Position numbers and translations under genes: made by a program
Shown: in pieces, positions 1 to 10,033 of the stretch
How positions within the stretch are numbered: the first letter of the stretch is position 1
Layout: each line of letters starts with the position of its first letter
NCBI GenBank assembly: GCA_046296435.1
Contig: JBKBLI010000004.1
Location: 20,820 to 84,819 of the forward strand
Source: M3007 sp046296435
GTDB lineage: Bacteria; Bacteroidota; Bacteroidia; Chitinophagales; Saprospiraceae
Reading direction: 5' to 3'
DNA: 64,000 nt
The notes under the pieces: generated by a model
Told to the model about the DNA's origin: nothing
Database searches by the model: none
Seen by the model: only the letters and a program-made list of their open reading frames with translations

Positions 1-2
1 GC

Positions 3-1184
3 TACTACGATACTGAAAATCAATTCGCAGAGTTCGACAAAAACCCACAATATGAGCGGGGCGAACAAAAAGGGCGGGCCAAAATCATCCGCTACAACGG
101 CATCACCAAAACGTTCTCCCTCACAGGCGAAGCCGAGATCAGAGAACGCGATCAATTGATGACCGGCGACGAAGTGCGCTATTACGCCAACACCAAAGAT
201 GCCGAAATGATCGGCAACGGATACTATCGGGACAGCGTGCAGGAAGTGCGCAGCGAGCGCATCGTCTATAACGAAGCGTCCAAACGCTACCGACTCTCCG
301 GACGGAGCATCGTCAGCAACCCGCCCAACATCATCGTGGCCGACTCGCTCGATTTCAACGACCTGCTCGGCGCAGGCTTGGCCATAGGCGATGTGGTCTG
401 GCGCGACACCGCCGCCGACTTCAGTATTCTGGCTGCGCGAATGGACTACAACAAACAAAACGAATACCTGCACGCCACCGGAGGCTTTGGCGCACGGACA
501 GGTCGCCCACTGCTCAAATCCCTGCTCGAAGGCGACACGCTCTACATGAGCGCCGATACCCTGCTCGCCTTCAAACCCGATAGCGCCTCCGAAGCCAAGA
601 CGCTGCTGGCCTATCGGGATGCGCGTATCTTCAAAAGCAACTTGCAAGGCGTAGCAGACTCCATCTCCTTCAACTCGGCCGATAGCATTTTCCGCTTCTA
701 CCCTATCCGTTCCAAACCCCTACTCTGGGCCGACACCTCGCAGTTCGCCGGAGACACCATACTTATGCGCCTCAAAGACAAGCGCTTAGACCGCATCTGG
801 ATGCGACAAAACGCCTTTTTGATCAATTCAGAAGACGAGGTCATGTTCAATCAGATCAAAGGCCGAAATTGCACCGCCTATTTCGACGAAAACCAACTCA
901 AAGAAATGTGGGTCGAAGGCAATGCACAAGCATACTACTATGCGCTGGATGAGCGAAAAGCCTATGTGGGGCTCAACGAAACCGAATGCGCCGAAATGCG
1001 CCTCTATTTTCAAAACAACCAGGTCGAAGGCATTCGTTTCTACGACGAGCCAAAGGGTAAATTCTCCCCCATGAAGGATGCCGGCGCCAGCGAAACGCGC
1101 AAACTGGAAGGCTTCAACTGGTTCGAAGCCCAAAAGCGCCGGCCCCGTTCCATTCAGGATATCCTCCGTCAATACGACGATTAA
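3..1184 (+). CDS. OstA/LptA-like protein, 5'-truncated
   Basis: The frame is already open at the window edge and 51 in-frame codons precede the first ATG at 156, so the visible 393 residues are the C-terminal part of a longer protein. It is made of short beta-strand repeats of the OstA_N kind, such as 'GDEVRYYAN', 'YRLSGRSIVSN', 'GDTLYMSADTLLAF' and 'MWVEGNAQAYYYA'. Bacteroidota carry long OstA-like proteins of this type in place of short LptA, and they are thought to form the periplasmic bridge that moves lipopolysaccharide to the outer membrane. The C-terminus ends with a basic 'KRRPRSIQDILRQYDD'. It converges on mtgA. The family call is from repeat texture and length; the LPS role is inferred. 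Confidence 0.8.
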   Translation, partial: YYDTENQFAEFDKNPQYERGEQKGRAKIIRYNGITKTFSLTGEAEIRERDQLMTGDEVRYYANTKDAEMIGNGYYRDSVQEVRSERIVYNEASKRYRLSGRSIVSNPPNIIVADSLDFNDLLGAGLAIGDVVWRDTAADFSILAARMDYNKQNEYLHATGGFGARTGRPLLKSLLEGDTLYMSADTLLAFKPDSASEAKTLLAYRDARIFKSNLQGVADSISFNSADSIFRFYPIRSKPLLWADTSQFAGDTILMRLKDKRLDRIWMRQNAFLINSEDEVMFNQIKGRNCTAYFDENQLKEMWVEGNAQAYYYALDERKAYVGLNETECAEMRLYFQNNQVEGIRFYDEPKGKFSPMKDAGASETRKLEGFNWFEAQKRRPRSIQDILRQYDD

Positions 1185-1228
1185 AGCGTTGCCGTTGACT
1201 GAATTAAAGTTCCCTCATCGCCGTACAA

Positions 1229-1313
1229 TTTTTCGAAAAAAAGGGTGCGGCAAAGGGCGCGGGGGCATTGACCCAAACCGCACACGCTCCTTGTCTCTTT
1301 TTTTCAAAAAAAA
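1229..1313. repeat. Two T-tract/A-tract palindromes, each with a G-rich right flank
   Basis: Five T, CG and seven A at 1229-1242 are followed by GGGTGCGG; seven T, C and eight A at 1298-1313 are followed by GCGGGCC. Both lie between the convergent ends of the OstA-like gene and mtgA. Similar elements recur across the window. There is no GC-rich stem in front of the T-tract, so they are not classical terminators. Confidence 0.45.
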
Positions 1314-1342
1314 GCGGGCCGAGGAAACAGGTATGACCGCCG

Positions 1343-2077
1343 CTAATGCAATCCTTGTTCCCTGAGGACGGGTTCCATCATACGCATTTGATCGAGTATC
1401 CAGTTTTGGCGTTTCCGAATGTATCCGCCGGGGTTAGCGGCGTTGTATCTGAGCGGACTGGGCAAGACTGCCGCCAGCAAAGCCGCCTCTTGGGGCGTGA
1501 GTTGCGAAGCCCTTTTTTTAAAAAAATGCCGCGCCGCCGCTTCGGCGCCATAGATGCCATCCCCAAACTCAATACAGTTCAGATACACGTGCAGTATCCG
1601 TTTTTTACTCCACAACAACTCAATCAAGCCCGTAAACCATACCTCTAAGCCCTTGCGCAGCCAGGAACGCCCCGGCCAGAGAAACACGTTCTTGGCCGTC
1701 TGCTGGCTGATGGTGCTGGCCCCTCGCTTGCGCCGGCTTTTCTTGTTGTGCGCCACCGCTTTGTCAATCGCTTCGAGGTCAAACCCCCAGTGGGTGTAAA
1801 AGTTCTGATCCTCGGCGCACACTACGGCCAGACGCAAGTGAGGCGATATTTCGTCGGCCGACACCCAGTCATGCTTCCAGCGCAACTCGCGCTCAGGGTT
1901 GCGCCTTTGCTCTGCGCTGCGTATCAGCATGAGGGGGGTGGCAGGGATCGGCACGAAGCGATACAACAGCGTAAAACCCACGCTCACGCCGACAGACCAG
2001 TAACCAAGGCGCAAGAAAAACCGGCGTAGCCAGGGGCCCCAGCCTGCGGAAGGTCTCTTAGGCAACCAACGTTTCAT
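1343..2077 (-). CDS. mtgA: Monofunctional biosynthetic peptidoglycan glycosyltransferase
   Basis: This 244-residue GT51-family enzyme polymerises lipid II into glycan strands on the outer face of the cytoplasmic membrane. One N-terminal membrane anchor is seen at about residues 20-45, followed by the GT51 signatures 'CAEDQNFYTHWGFD' with the catalytic Glu, 'RGASTISQQTAKNVFLW' and 'KKRILHVYLNCIEFGDGIYG'. There is no transpeptidase domain, and the length is normal for MtgA. Its ATG overlaps the TGA of the upstream giant adhesin gene (shared ATGA at 2074-2077), which suggests translational coupling. The stretch encoding 'HFFKKRA' is itself a seven-T/seven-A palindrome at 1513-1526. Confidence 0.95.
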   Translation of the reverse strand: MKRWLPKRPSAGWGPWLRRFFLRLGYWSVGVSVGFTLLYRFVPIPATPLMLIRSAEQRRNPERELRWKHDWVSADEISPHLRLAVVCAEDQNFYTHWGFDLEAIDKAVAHNKKSRRKRGASTISQQTAKNVFLWPGRSWLRKGLEVWFTGLIELLWSKKRILHVYLNCIEFGDGIYGAEAAARHFFKKRASQLTPQEAALLAAVLPSPLRYNAANPGGYIRKRQNWILDQMRMMEPVLREQGLH

Positions 2078-5000
2078 CGCAGCAAAGTTACGTCGCCGGC
2101 TTCGATAACTATTTCGCCGTCGGCATAGCGAATAGCAATCACATAAACATACACCCCAGGCTCCAACATTTTGCCGCCATAGGCGCCGTCCCAGCCTTGC
2201 TCCGGCGCGTTGGGCGACAGGTTCTTCGCTTCAAAGACGAGCGTACCCCAACGGTCGAATACGCGCATGTAAGGAATATTCGTCACTTCAGGGCCAGAGT
2301 ATACGGCCAATCGCTCGTTACCCAGATCGCTATTGGGGCGTATAGCGTTGGGGATATATACATCCCGCCTGTTGCTTACCTGGATAATGATATCGTCCTC
2401 CGAGGTACAGCCGTTGGCATTTTCGACCCGAACGACGTATCGCGTCGTCCTTTGAGGCGCGGCATAAGTCGTCAATTCATTCGGCGAACGCAGGCCGGTC
2501 GCCGGCGACCACGCGAAGGAGGAGATTGGGCCGGCCATAATTTCAGGCACGAGAAGTACGCTGTCGCCCAGGCGCAAGGTCAGGTCTTGAGGCAAAAAGA
2601 CCCGCAACTGCGGCGGGTCCTGCACCATGAACATCTGAACAACCGTGCAGCCAAGCACGTCCTCCACGTGGAATTCAAACTGACCCGCATTCAAAGAGCC
2701 GTAGCCGATCGGAAAGCTATCGGCCACTACCGGCGCCTGATTATCTATGCGCAACACATAAGGGCCGGAGCCGCCACTGATGTTGCGCACATTCAACGCG
2801 CCATTGCTCTGCCCGAAACACAGCGGAGCTACGCTTTCGGCCTCAATTTGTATAGGCTCTGGGCTATTCAGCACAGTCTCGAATACGGCCGTGCACCCTG
2901 CCTGATCGCTTACTGTAGCCGCATAAGCGCCAGCCGGCAATCCCTGCGCTTGCAAACCCGCCAGCGAGGCCGGCGACCAGGATACGCTGAACGGGGGGGC
3001 TGAGCCTGCCGGAGCCAAATTGATGGACCCGTCGGACGCGCCCGAACAACTGATGTTAAAGACGCCATATTGGCTTACCGTCGCATTCACTTGTAAAGAC
3101 CCTACGGCGATACCAAACGGCGCCGGAACCATCGGAGCGCAGGCATTACCGACGACAACAACGTCTGCCACCGAAAAATTACCCGATCCCGTGGGCGCCA
3201 CGGAGATGATCGCCCCATTACTCACATTGTCGATTGTTTGCGAAGCGCCCCCGCTCTCGGCGAGCGTAAAAGAAACTGCCGACGCATTGCTCAGCCCGAT
3301 TGTCACCTGGGCCGACCCCCCATGGCAGATTTGGGCAGGGGCAGAGAGCGAGAGTACAGGAGCAGAGACCAGTCCTATCTCATACTGACCGCTTACTACA
3401 CCTTGACAAAACTGGTCAAATACGCTGATCAAGGTGTACGTCTGCTCCTGCTGGATATTATTGGCGCTGATCAAAAAGGTGTTCTGAACGGCTGTGACCT
3501 GCGGCTGCGGAACGCCGTTGACGGCATAAACCAACTGAAAAGGCGCGGTACCGCTCAGCTGAATAGCAAACGCGGCAGAGCCGCCTTCGCATACCTGTTG
3601 CGACCCGTTCAAGGCGGCTACAGGCGGCAAGCTGACCGACACTGTCGCAGCCCCCAAACCCTGGCCCGCGCAGCCCCCGGCCCCGACCAGATCGCCCAAT
3701 GAATAGATAGCGCCCACCGACGGCGTCACCTCAAAGCTGAATGGCGAACCTGTAGCCGTAAAACTTTGCGGCGCCGCGCCTCCCAATACCGTAAACGTAT
3801 AAGGGCCGTTGCCCGTAAACGCCACGCTCAAAGTAGCGTTTGCCCCGGCGCACACGGTTTGGTCGCCGGTAAGCGCTGCCGTCACCGCTTCGCGCCATAC
3901 GACAGGCGTAGGATTGGAGAGCGATAGGCAAGGGTCGGTCAGATCAATACCCGCAGGCCCTGCGTTACCCGCCGCCGCAACGATGTAGTAGGTGACGCCC
4001 GGCTCCGTTGTCCCGGGCACAAACGCAAAGTTGGGCGTAAATTGCACCCCCAGGATATCGGTCGGCTGCGACGGCGCAGGCGTCGCAGCCAGCACATAAA
4101 GCAAAGTATCGTCTCCGTCTAAGTTGACGCCGACAGCCGCTTGTCCAACAGCGTTTTGACCGTGGCACACCAGCAACGGCGCCGACGGCATGACGCCTGC
4201 GCTGGTGACGCAAGCGCAAGTTACGGTCCCGCCTTGATTGAGAGCGCCGCATTGCCACTGATCCGTCACGCTGAACCCATAAGGTTGCGTGACAGGTAGC
4301 GGATCGCTCGTGAAATGCCCCGAAGCGGGGTCATAAACGCCCGACAACTGACCCACCGTCACACTGCCCAGATCGCCGGTCGTCACGTCGAACTCAACGA
4401 TATACGTTAGATTGTCCGGCGAGCAGGTCGTCTTCAGGTTGGCGATATTCGGCGTAGGATGCACCGTCACAACCGCCTGCCCTGAGGCTACCCCCGAACA
4501 ATTAACATCCTGCACGGATACCAACTCGAACACGGCCGATTGCAACAGCGTCGCGTTGATGATGAAGCTATTGGATACAGCCGTGCCGGTATTAAGCGCT
4601 CCATTCTGGGTGTAAGTGAAGTTGTAAGGAGGCTGACCCGTGAAGCTCACAATCAGCGGTTGGGATTGGTTGGCGCATACGTCGAAAGCGCCGCTCAGCG
4701 AAGCCGTCGGCTCCGTCAGCCAGCGCACCGGCGTTCCGGGAGTCACTGATAGGCAAGCGCTCTGCAAGTCCACATTGCCGTTGCCATCGCTTGGCCCTGC
4801 CACCGCCGAGATATAATAGACCTGACCTGCAAAAGTCACGCCTTGGATAAACGCAAAAGTTGGCTGATCAGAAATGTTCAACACCGCGCCAACCGAGGGC
4901 CCGGACTCCGTGTGCAAGATAAATTGCAGGATATCGCCCGGTTGTAAATTTTCGTCGCCCAGATGCAGGGCGGTAATGGTATCGCTTTGGCAGGCGGTAA

Positions 5001-8000
5001 TCAGGCCGCCTGTCATCGTACCCGCGTCGGTCGGGCAGTCGCAAATCAGCGAGCCGCCGAATCCCGGCGATATACAACCAAACGCATCCGTTACCTGTAC
5101 GGTGTAGCTCCCCCCCGAAGGAATGGGGTCGCTGACATAGGCGGCGCCGTTGACCGTGCCGGCAGCGCCGTTCACGCTGAAGGGCGCGCTGCCGGATACG
5201 ATATCGAAGGTCAGCACATAAGCGTCGAAAGTGGGCAGGCAATTGGCCTGCAGACCGACAATCTGCGGATGGGATAAGGCAAACACGCGCAAGGTATCCG
5301 CTCCCGCAACGCTGCAATGCGCATCGCTCAATGAAGCGACAGCGAGCGTCAAGTCATTGAGCACAGCGACAGTAGTCTGAAAGGTATTCCCCGCAAATAC
5401 AACGGGCGGCTGAGCGACTCCATTGACTGAGAATGTCATTTCGAAAGGCGCTTCGCCCGTCAATATACCGGATACGTCTAAATTGAAGCCCGAACACAAA
5501 CTCGTGTCGCTCATCGTAAAAACGGCTTCCGGCAAAGCCCTGAAGCGCACCGGAACGCCAGGCGAAACAGACAGACATGGATCGTCAAGCGCAACCAGAC
5601 CTGCGCCGTCGGCGTTGCCCGCTATCGCAGAAACGTAATAAGTAACGCCGGCGCTCATTCCCGGCTGAAAGACAAATACCGGCTCGGTATTCCAAGCCAG
5701 AATCTGCCCCGGAGTCGGGCCTGATTGAGTGTGCAGGATGAACCGCAGCGTATCGTTTGCGTCCAAAAACGCCCCCCCCAGGAACGCCGCATAAACCGTA
5801 TCGTATGGGCAAAATTCAGGCAGGGGGGTCAGATCCATCACCCCTGCCGACGTAGCGCAATTGCAGGTTGAAGGACCACTGACTACCGCCGGACCGCAGC
5901 CGTTGGCGCCCGCAAAAGAGAAAAAATAGGGATCGGTCTCCGGAATCGGATCGCTGACAAAGAGGTTGCCTGCAAACGAACCGGACCCGCTCAGCAAAGT
6001 GTAAGGAACGCCGCCGCCGCCCAAAGCCTCAAAACTAACCACATAATTGCCCTGAGCAGGATTACAAATAATTTGAGGCGTCGAAAATTCAGAAGCGTAA
6101 TTGACCGTAATCGTAGCGGAGCCCACCGGATTGCCTACACAGCCGGGCGACTGTATGCTGATCAGTTGATATTGCGTCGTTACATTGACATCCACCGGAA
6201 TGAGATAGACGTCGTCAAAAGTCGAAATTTGCGGCTGCGGAACCCCGTCTATGGTAAAAATGATCTCAAAAGGACCGGTGCCCGTAAAGGAAATAGGCAC
6301 CTGGGTCATTGCCGAGTCGCAGAAAGTAGCCGACCCGCTCATCACGCCGGTAGAAGGCGCAAAGACCAATATCCAGGCAAAGCTATCTACTGTGCCGAAG
6401 CACTGCCCGTTGCTGACGCTGACCAACTGATACAGCGTGCCCATTGTGGGCTGCAAGGTAAGGACATAGGGGTTTTGGGTAGTGGTGATCGGAGGCAGCG
6501 TATCATTGTTTGCAGTCATCACAAAAGTGAACTGCGTGCCCGGCCCGCTGAAAGCAACATAAATATCTGCCGAGCCGCCTGTCTGGCAGATATCGCCGCC
6601 GCCATAAATGACAGCCTTGGGCGTTTCGAGAATGTTGACAGTCGCCTGCCCCACGCCCACGCCCGCGCACCCGTTACCGCTCACGTTGGTCACCGTATAG
6701 ACAGTGGTATCGGTCGGCTGCACGAAGAATACATACGGGTTATCACTCGTCGTGAAAGTGTCGGTCGGGATCCCGTCAGCCAGGAGCGTGAAGGTCCAGG
6801 GCGCATTGCCAGTAAATTCTACAGCCAGAAGGTGGTTGCTTGCGGGGCAAACATCCCCATCTCCCGTGATGCTGGCCGTCAGCGGGTCGCCCACGCCGGC
6901 ATTGACCGTAAAAGAGCCGCCGGCGCTCCCCGAGCAGTTTGAATTAGATACCGACACCAACGTGTAAACATTGACCCCGGGGCCGGGCGTGACTGTAAGC
7001 GCGTGGCTGGGGCCGTTGACCGTGATGGGCGCCTGAGCAACGCCGTTGACCGCATAAACGAAAGTATATGGCCCGCCACCCGAAAAACTTAGGTTCAAAT
7101 CCACAGGCGCCGGGGCGCACTGGTTGACGCTGCCCGAAGCCAGCATGCCCGAAGGACCGGACACTGTGAATGCCACCTCCCCTTGCGGGTCGCCTATACA
7201 ATTGTTGGCCGTAGCGGCATAAAGGGTAAAAGTAGTATTTTGGTTGATGATCTGGCTGAACGTATAGGGATTGTTGTTGGTGATGATAGGAGGCTGCTGT
7301 GAGCCATCAACCAACAACACGTATTCGAACGGACCGGTTCCGCCACTGGTACTAATGGCCATCTGCGCCGCCTGGCCCGGGCATATCGTCTGAGGGCCGT
7401 TGGCGCTCAACACCGATGTCGGCGCAGGGGCCATGTCCACAAATATCTGATCGTCAAATCCAGCGCATAGGGCATCGGTCAGCCCGCTGGTACTGAATAA
7501 AGTTGGGCCAAATACCGTACGGGTAATCGTAAACGGGTTGTTAGACGTGGTATAATTGCCAACCGAGACCCCGTTTTCCAGTAGCGTAAACGACCACGGC
7601 GCGTCGCCCGTAAAGAACAGTTCCAAGCTGACCGACCCGCCTGCGCACACTGCCTGAACCGGGAAAAACACTACCGTAGGAGGCGGCGTTACCTCTATAG
7701 TCGTAGTTGCAGGCAGGTCGCAGGCGCCTGCAGGCGTGAAAGTCAACGTTACCGTACCGCTCAATCCCGAGGGATCAAAAAAATTGCCGTTCACGCCTGG
7801 ACCTTCCCACACTCCATTCGGAATCAATGGATCCCGAATCGTATTCAGATTAAACAGCCCTGACGTCTCGCATACGCTGGCTGTACCCAGGTTGGGCGTA
7901 CGGCAGGTCACATTGAAGCCCATGTAATTTGTGAAAGTCTGCGGGCAGCCCGCCGGCAACGGATCGACGATACCCACCACCCAGTAAGGGCCTCCGTTGC

Positions 8001-8958
8001 ACATGTCCTGCGTTATTTCGAAGGTGTAAGGCGGAATCACAATCGGATTATTGCCGCCGCCGCTTGGAGCGCCCGGCAACGGTGGAAATCCGCACCCCGC
8101 ATTGCCATAGACCGGAAAAATGGGCGTCCAGGCGACAAAAGCGCCGTCTCCGCCCACGAGTTGGGCAGGATTGTAAGTCAGCGCATCCGAACACCCGCAC
8201 GATACGCTGACCGAAGTAGCCACCGGCGGACCAGTCTGCGGAAAGGCGTCGTCCGTGCGGGTACAACCATTCTGCATCACATATATCGTAGGCGACAGCG
8301 GACAAAAACCGCCGAAATTGTAGTTAAAACTCAAACCCGCACTGGTAAAAATCAGAACCGGCACGTTGGCCGGCACCGCATCGCCGGGGCCTGCGCCGAT
8401 TACCGTCGCATTCGGACAAATAGATTGTATGCTGGCTATCGCCCCTGCCGAAGGCTCCTGCCAGGCGCAGTCGCCGCCCGGGCCGACATCCCCATTGCCC
8501 GCGCCGGCATTATTGGCGTTGTTAAAATTCAAAAGAAAATCATCTACGTAGAATCCGCCGCCCGACCACATGACAATGTATTCGTTATCAGGCTCATTAC
8601 CGCAGGCATTCACCCACAGCGCCAAAATACGCGGACAACCCCCGGCGCAGGGATTAGGCGGCGTCACTGCCACCTGCGAACAACCAAGCAGCGACCCTTG
8701 TCCGTTGTATGGGTTGAAATTGGCAGTGGTACCGAAGTACCAATTCACGCATACCCCGGGTTGTAAGCCCGTTCCCGTAGCGTTGAGAGTCGCAATATCG
8801 CCCGGACACAAATTGCAAACCGGACCGGGCGAGCAACCCGGCGAAGTGAGCGTAGCGTTATTATTGAGCGTAGGACATTGGGCACACAGCGGGTCTGACA
8901 GCAAAACCCACAAGCCCGTCAGCGCAGCGACCCATATCATTGAACGATCAGACATCAT
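2074..8958 (-). CDS. Giant secreted adhesin-like protein with T9SS type-B sorting domain
   Basis: This 2,294-residue protein starts with a signal peptide ending near 'SDPLCAQ'. The N-terminal 350 residues are Cys-, Asn- and Gly-rich. The centre is a long array of roughly 80-residue Ig-like or SprB-like units, recognised by the repeated pattern 'C.G..A...V.F.G..PF.F...NG' and linker residues such as 'YTLVSVSNSNCSG'. Four units are interrupted by a second repeat type beginning 'C.CPTDAG.M' or 'CNCATSAGVMD'. The last 95 residues form a gliding-motility type-B C-terminal domain: 'VYIPNAIRPNSD', 'MRVFDRWGTLVFEAKN', 'WDGAYGGKMLEPGVYVYVI'. It is therefore predicted to be exported by T9SS and held on or released from the cell surface. 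Ligand and function are unknown. It is upstream of and overlaps mtgA. Confidence 0.88.
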   Translation of the reverse strand: MMSDRSMIWVAALTGLWVLLSDPLCAQCPTLNNNATLTSPGCSPGPVCNLCPGDIATLNATGTGLQPGVCVNWYFGTTANFNPYNGQGSLLGCSQVAVTPPNPCAGGCPRILALWVNACGNEPDNEYIVMWSGGGFYVDDFLLNFNNANNAGAGNGDVGPGGDCAWQEPSAGAIASIQSICPNATVIGAGPGDAVPANVPVLIFTSAGLSFNYNFGGFCPLSPTIYVMQNGCTRTDDAFPQTGPPVATSVSVSCGCSDALTYNPAQLVGGDGAFVAWTPIFPVYGNAGCGFPPLPGAPSGGGNNPIVIPPYTFEITQDMCNGGPYWVVGIVDPLPAGCPQTFTNYMGFNVTCRTPNLGTASVCETSGLFNLNTIRDPLIPNGVWEGPGVNGNFFDPSGLSGTVTLTFTPAGACDLPATTTIEVTPPPTVVFFPVQAVCAGGSVSLELFFTGDAPWSFTLLENGVSVGNYTTSNNPFTITRTVFGPTLFSTSGLTDALCAGFDDQIFVDMAPAPTSVLSANGPQTICPGQAAQMAISTSGGTGPFEYVLLVDGSQQPPIITNNNPYTFSQIINQNTTFTLYAATANNCIGDPQGEVAFTVSGPSGMLASGSVNQCAPAPVDLNLSFSGGGPYTFVYAVNGVAQAPITVNGPSHALTVTPGPGVNVYTLVSVSNSNCSGSAGGSFTVNAGVGDPLTASITGDGDVCPASNHLLAVEFTGNAPWTFTLLADGIPTDTFTTSDNPYVFFVQPTDTTVYTVTNVSGNGCAGVGVGQATVNILETPKAVIYGGGDICQTGGSADIYVAFSGPGTQFTFVMTANNDTLPPITTTQNPYVLTLQPTMGTLYQLVSVSNGQCFGTVDSFAWILVFAPSTGVMSGSATFCDSAMTQVPISFTGTGPFEIIFTIDGVPQPQISTFDDVYLIPVDVNVTTQYQLISIQSPGCVGNPVGSATITVNYASEFSTPQIICNPAQGNYVVSFEALGGGGVPYTLLSGSGSFAGNLFVSDPIPETDPYFFSFAGANGCGPAVVSGPSTCNCATSAGVMDLTPLPEFCPYDTVYAAFLGGAFLDANDTLRFILHTQSGPTPGQILAWNTEPVFVFQPGMSAGVTYYVSAIAGNADGAGLVALDDPCLSVSPGVPVRFRALPEAVFTMSDTSLCSGFNLDVSGILTGEAPFEMTFSVNGVAQPPVVFAGNTFQTTVAVLNDLTLAVASLSDAHCSVAGADTLRVFALSHPQIVGLQANCLPTFDAYVLTFDIVSGSAPFSVNGAAGTVNGAAYVSDPIPSGGSYTVQVTDAFGCISPGFGGSLICDCPTDAGTMTGGLITACQSDTITALHLGDENLQPGDILQFILHTESGPSVGAVLNISDQPTFAFIQGVTFAGQVYYISAVAGPSDGNGNVDLQSACLSVTPGTPVRWLTEPTASLSGAFDVCANQSQPLIVSFTGQPPYNFTYTQNGALNTGTAVSNSFIINATLLQSAVFELVSVQDVNCSGVASGQAVVTVHPTPNIANLKTTCSPDNLTYIVEFDVTTGDLGSVTVGQLSGVYDPASGHFTSDPLPVTQPYGFSVTDQWQCGALNQGGTVTCACVTSAGVMPSAPLLVCHGQNAVGQAAVGVNLDGDDTLLYVLAATPAPSQPTDILGVQFTPNFAFVPGTTEPGVTYYIVAAAGNAGPAGIDLTDPCLSLSNPTPVVWREAVTAALTGDQTVCAGANATLSVAFTGNGPYTFTVLGGAAPQSFTATGSPFSFEVTPSVGAIYSLGDLVGAGGCAGQGLGAATVSVSLPPVAALNGSQQVCEGGSAAFAIQLSGTAPFQLVYAVNGVPQPQVTAVQNTFLISANNIQQEQTYTLISVFDQFCQGVVSGQYEIGLVSAPVLSLSAPAQICHGGSAQVTIGLSNASAVSFTLAESGGASQTIDNVSNGAIISVAPTGSGNFSVADVVVVGNACAPMVPAPFGIAVGSLQVNATVSQYGVFNISCSGASDGSINLAPAGSAPPFSVSWSPASLAGLQAQGLPAGAYAATVSDQAGCTAVFETVLNSPEPIQIEAESVAPLCFGQSNGALNVRNISGGSGPYVLRIDNQAPVVADSFPIGYGSLNAGQFEFHVEDVLGCTVVQMFMVQDPPQLRVFLPQDLTLRLGDSVLLVPEIMAGPISSFAWSPATGLRSPNELTTYAAPQRTTRYVVRVENANGCTSEDDIIIQVSNRRDVYIPNAIRPNSDLGNERLAVYSGPEVTNIPYMRVFDRWGTLVFEAKNLSPNAPEQGWDGAYGGKMLEPGVYVYVIAIRYADGEIVIEAGDVTLLR

Positions 8959-9105
8959 GCTAGTAAAGAAACAGAGGCGGATGATAAATTAAATTCAGCG
9001 AAAAATTCAGCCCTCGCCTGTTCGGCTCAGATTACTTTCGCTATCTGGGCGCTAAGGTATGATTTTTTTTACGCAACATTTCAGATAAACTGTTGTTTTG
9101 ACCGC

Positions 9106-9783
9106 ATGAGCGCAGTTGATAACGCCGATCTTAATTTTGAGACCATACGCGATATTTGCGCGCGTCACGGAGCGCGGCTCGTCGCCGTATCTAAGACGCA
9201 GGCGCCCGAGCGCCTGCTGCCTCTTTATGCGCAGGGACAGCGCTCCTTTGGCGAAAATCGGGTGCAGGAATTGATGAGTAAGCGCATGGAAATGCCGCAC
9301 GATGTTGAATGGCACCTGATCGGCTCTCTACAGCGCAACAAGGTGAAGTACATCGCTCCCTTTATCGCCATGATTCACTCGGTCACCGGCGAGGCCCTAT
9401 TGCGCGAGATCGATCGGCACGCCGGACTAGTAGGTCGTACAATACCCTGCCTGCTCCAGATACACATCGCCCGGGAAGAGACCAAAGCGGGCCTAACGCC
9501 CGACGAGGCCCGCGCCCTCGCCCTTGCGCTGGCCGCCAATCCATTGCCACACGTGCGCATCGAAGGCCTGATGGGCATGGCTACGTTTACAAACGATATG
9601 GCGCAGATACGCGCCGAATTCAGATCCCTGCGCCGGCTGTTTGAGTCGCTGCGCGACGAGCAGTTTGCCCAACATCCCCATTTCCGCGAACTGTCCATGG
9701 GTATGTCGGGCGATTGGGAGATTGCCCTCGACGAAGGCGCTACCTTGGTGCGTATCGGAAGCCTGCTTTTTGGGTCGCGATAG
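9106..9783 (+). CDS. yggS: YggS/PROSC-family pyridoxal-phosphate homeostasis protein
   Basis: This 225-residue cytoplasmic protein folds as an alanine-racemase-like TIM barrel that carries PLP without known catalytic activity and buffers cellular vitamin B6. The PLP-binding lysine is in 'LVAVSKTQAPE' near residue 28, followed by the family blocks 'FGENRVQEL', 'WHLIGSLQRNKVKYI', 'GLMGMATF' and 'LSMGMSGDWEIAL', ending with 'GATLVRIGSLLFG'. The length is standard. It is divergent from the giant adhesin gene and stands alone rather than in the pilus/division operon seen in other phyla. Confidence 0.95.
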   Translation: MSAVDNADLNFETIRDICARHGARLVAVSKTQAPERLLPLYAQGQRSFGENRVQELMSKRMEMPHDVEWHLIGSLQRNKVKYIAPFIAMIHSVTGEALLREIDRHAGLVGRTIPCLLQIHIAREETKAGLTPDEARALALALAANPLPHVRIEGLMGMATFTNDMAQIRAEFRSLRRLFESLRDEQFAQHPHFRELSMGMSGDWEIALDEGATLVRIGSLLFGSR

Positions 9784-9961
9784 ACGCTTTCGATTAAAGC
9801 GCCGCACCCCGCCTTTCAGCGCCCCCACTACACTCAACCTCATCACCGTTTTTTTTGAAGAATAAGGACGCGCGTCAGCCCCCGATCAGGCAGGTCCACA
9901 TTCCTCGCCAATCTTATTTGATGAGTAAATCGCGGCGCAGACTCATTACTTACTTCGTTTC

Positions 9962-9977
9962 GTTAAAATATATTAAC
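9962..9977. promoter_or_regulatory. AT-rich inverted repeat upstream of the receiver-Crp regulator
   Basis: GTTAA and TTAAC arms flank a six-base AT core, 57 bases before the ATG of the REC-Crp/Fnr gene. It could be an autoregulatory operator, because Crp/Fnr-family proteins bind such dyads. It does not match the E. coli Crp or Fnr consensus. It also overlaps an imperfect -7 element, TAACTTCG. Confidence 0.3.
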
Positions 9978-10033
9978 TTCGCGGCATCAAAATAAAAAAG
10001 CGTTGAAACAGGCCGAATACGGCGCGTTTTGAT

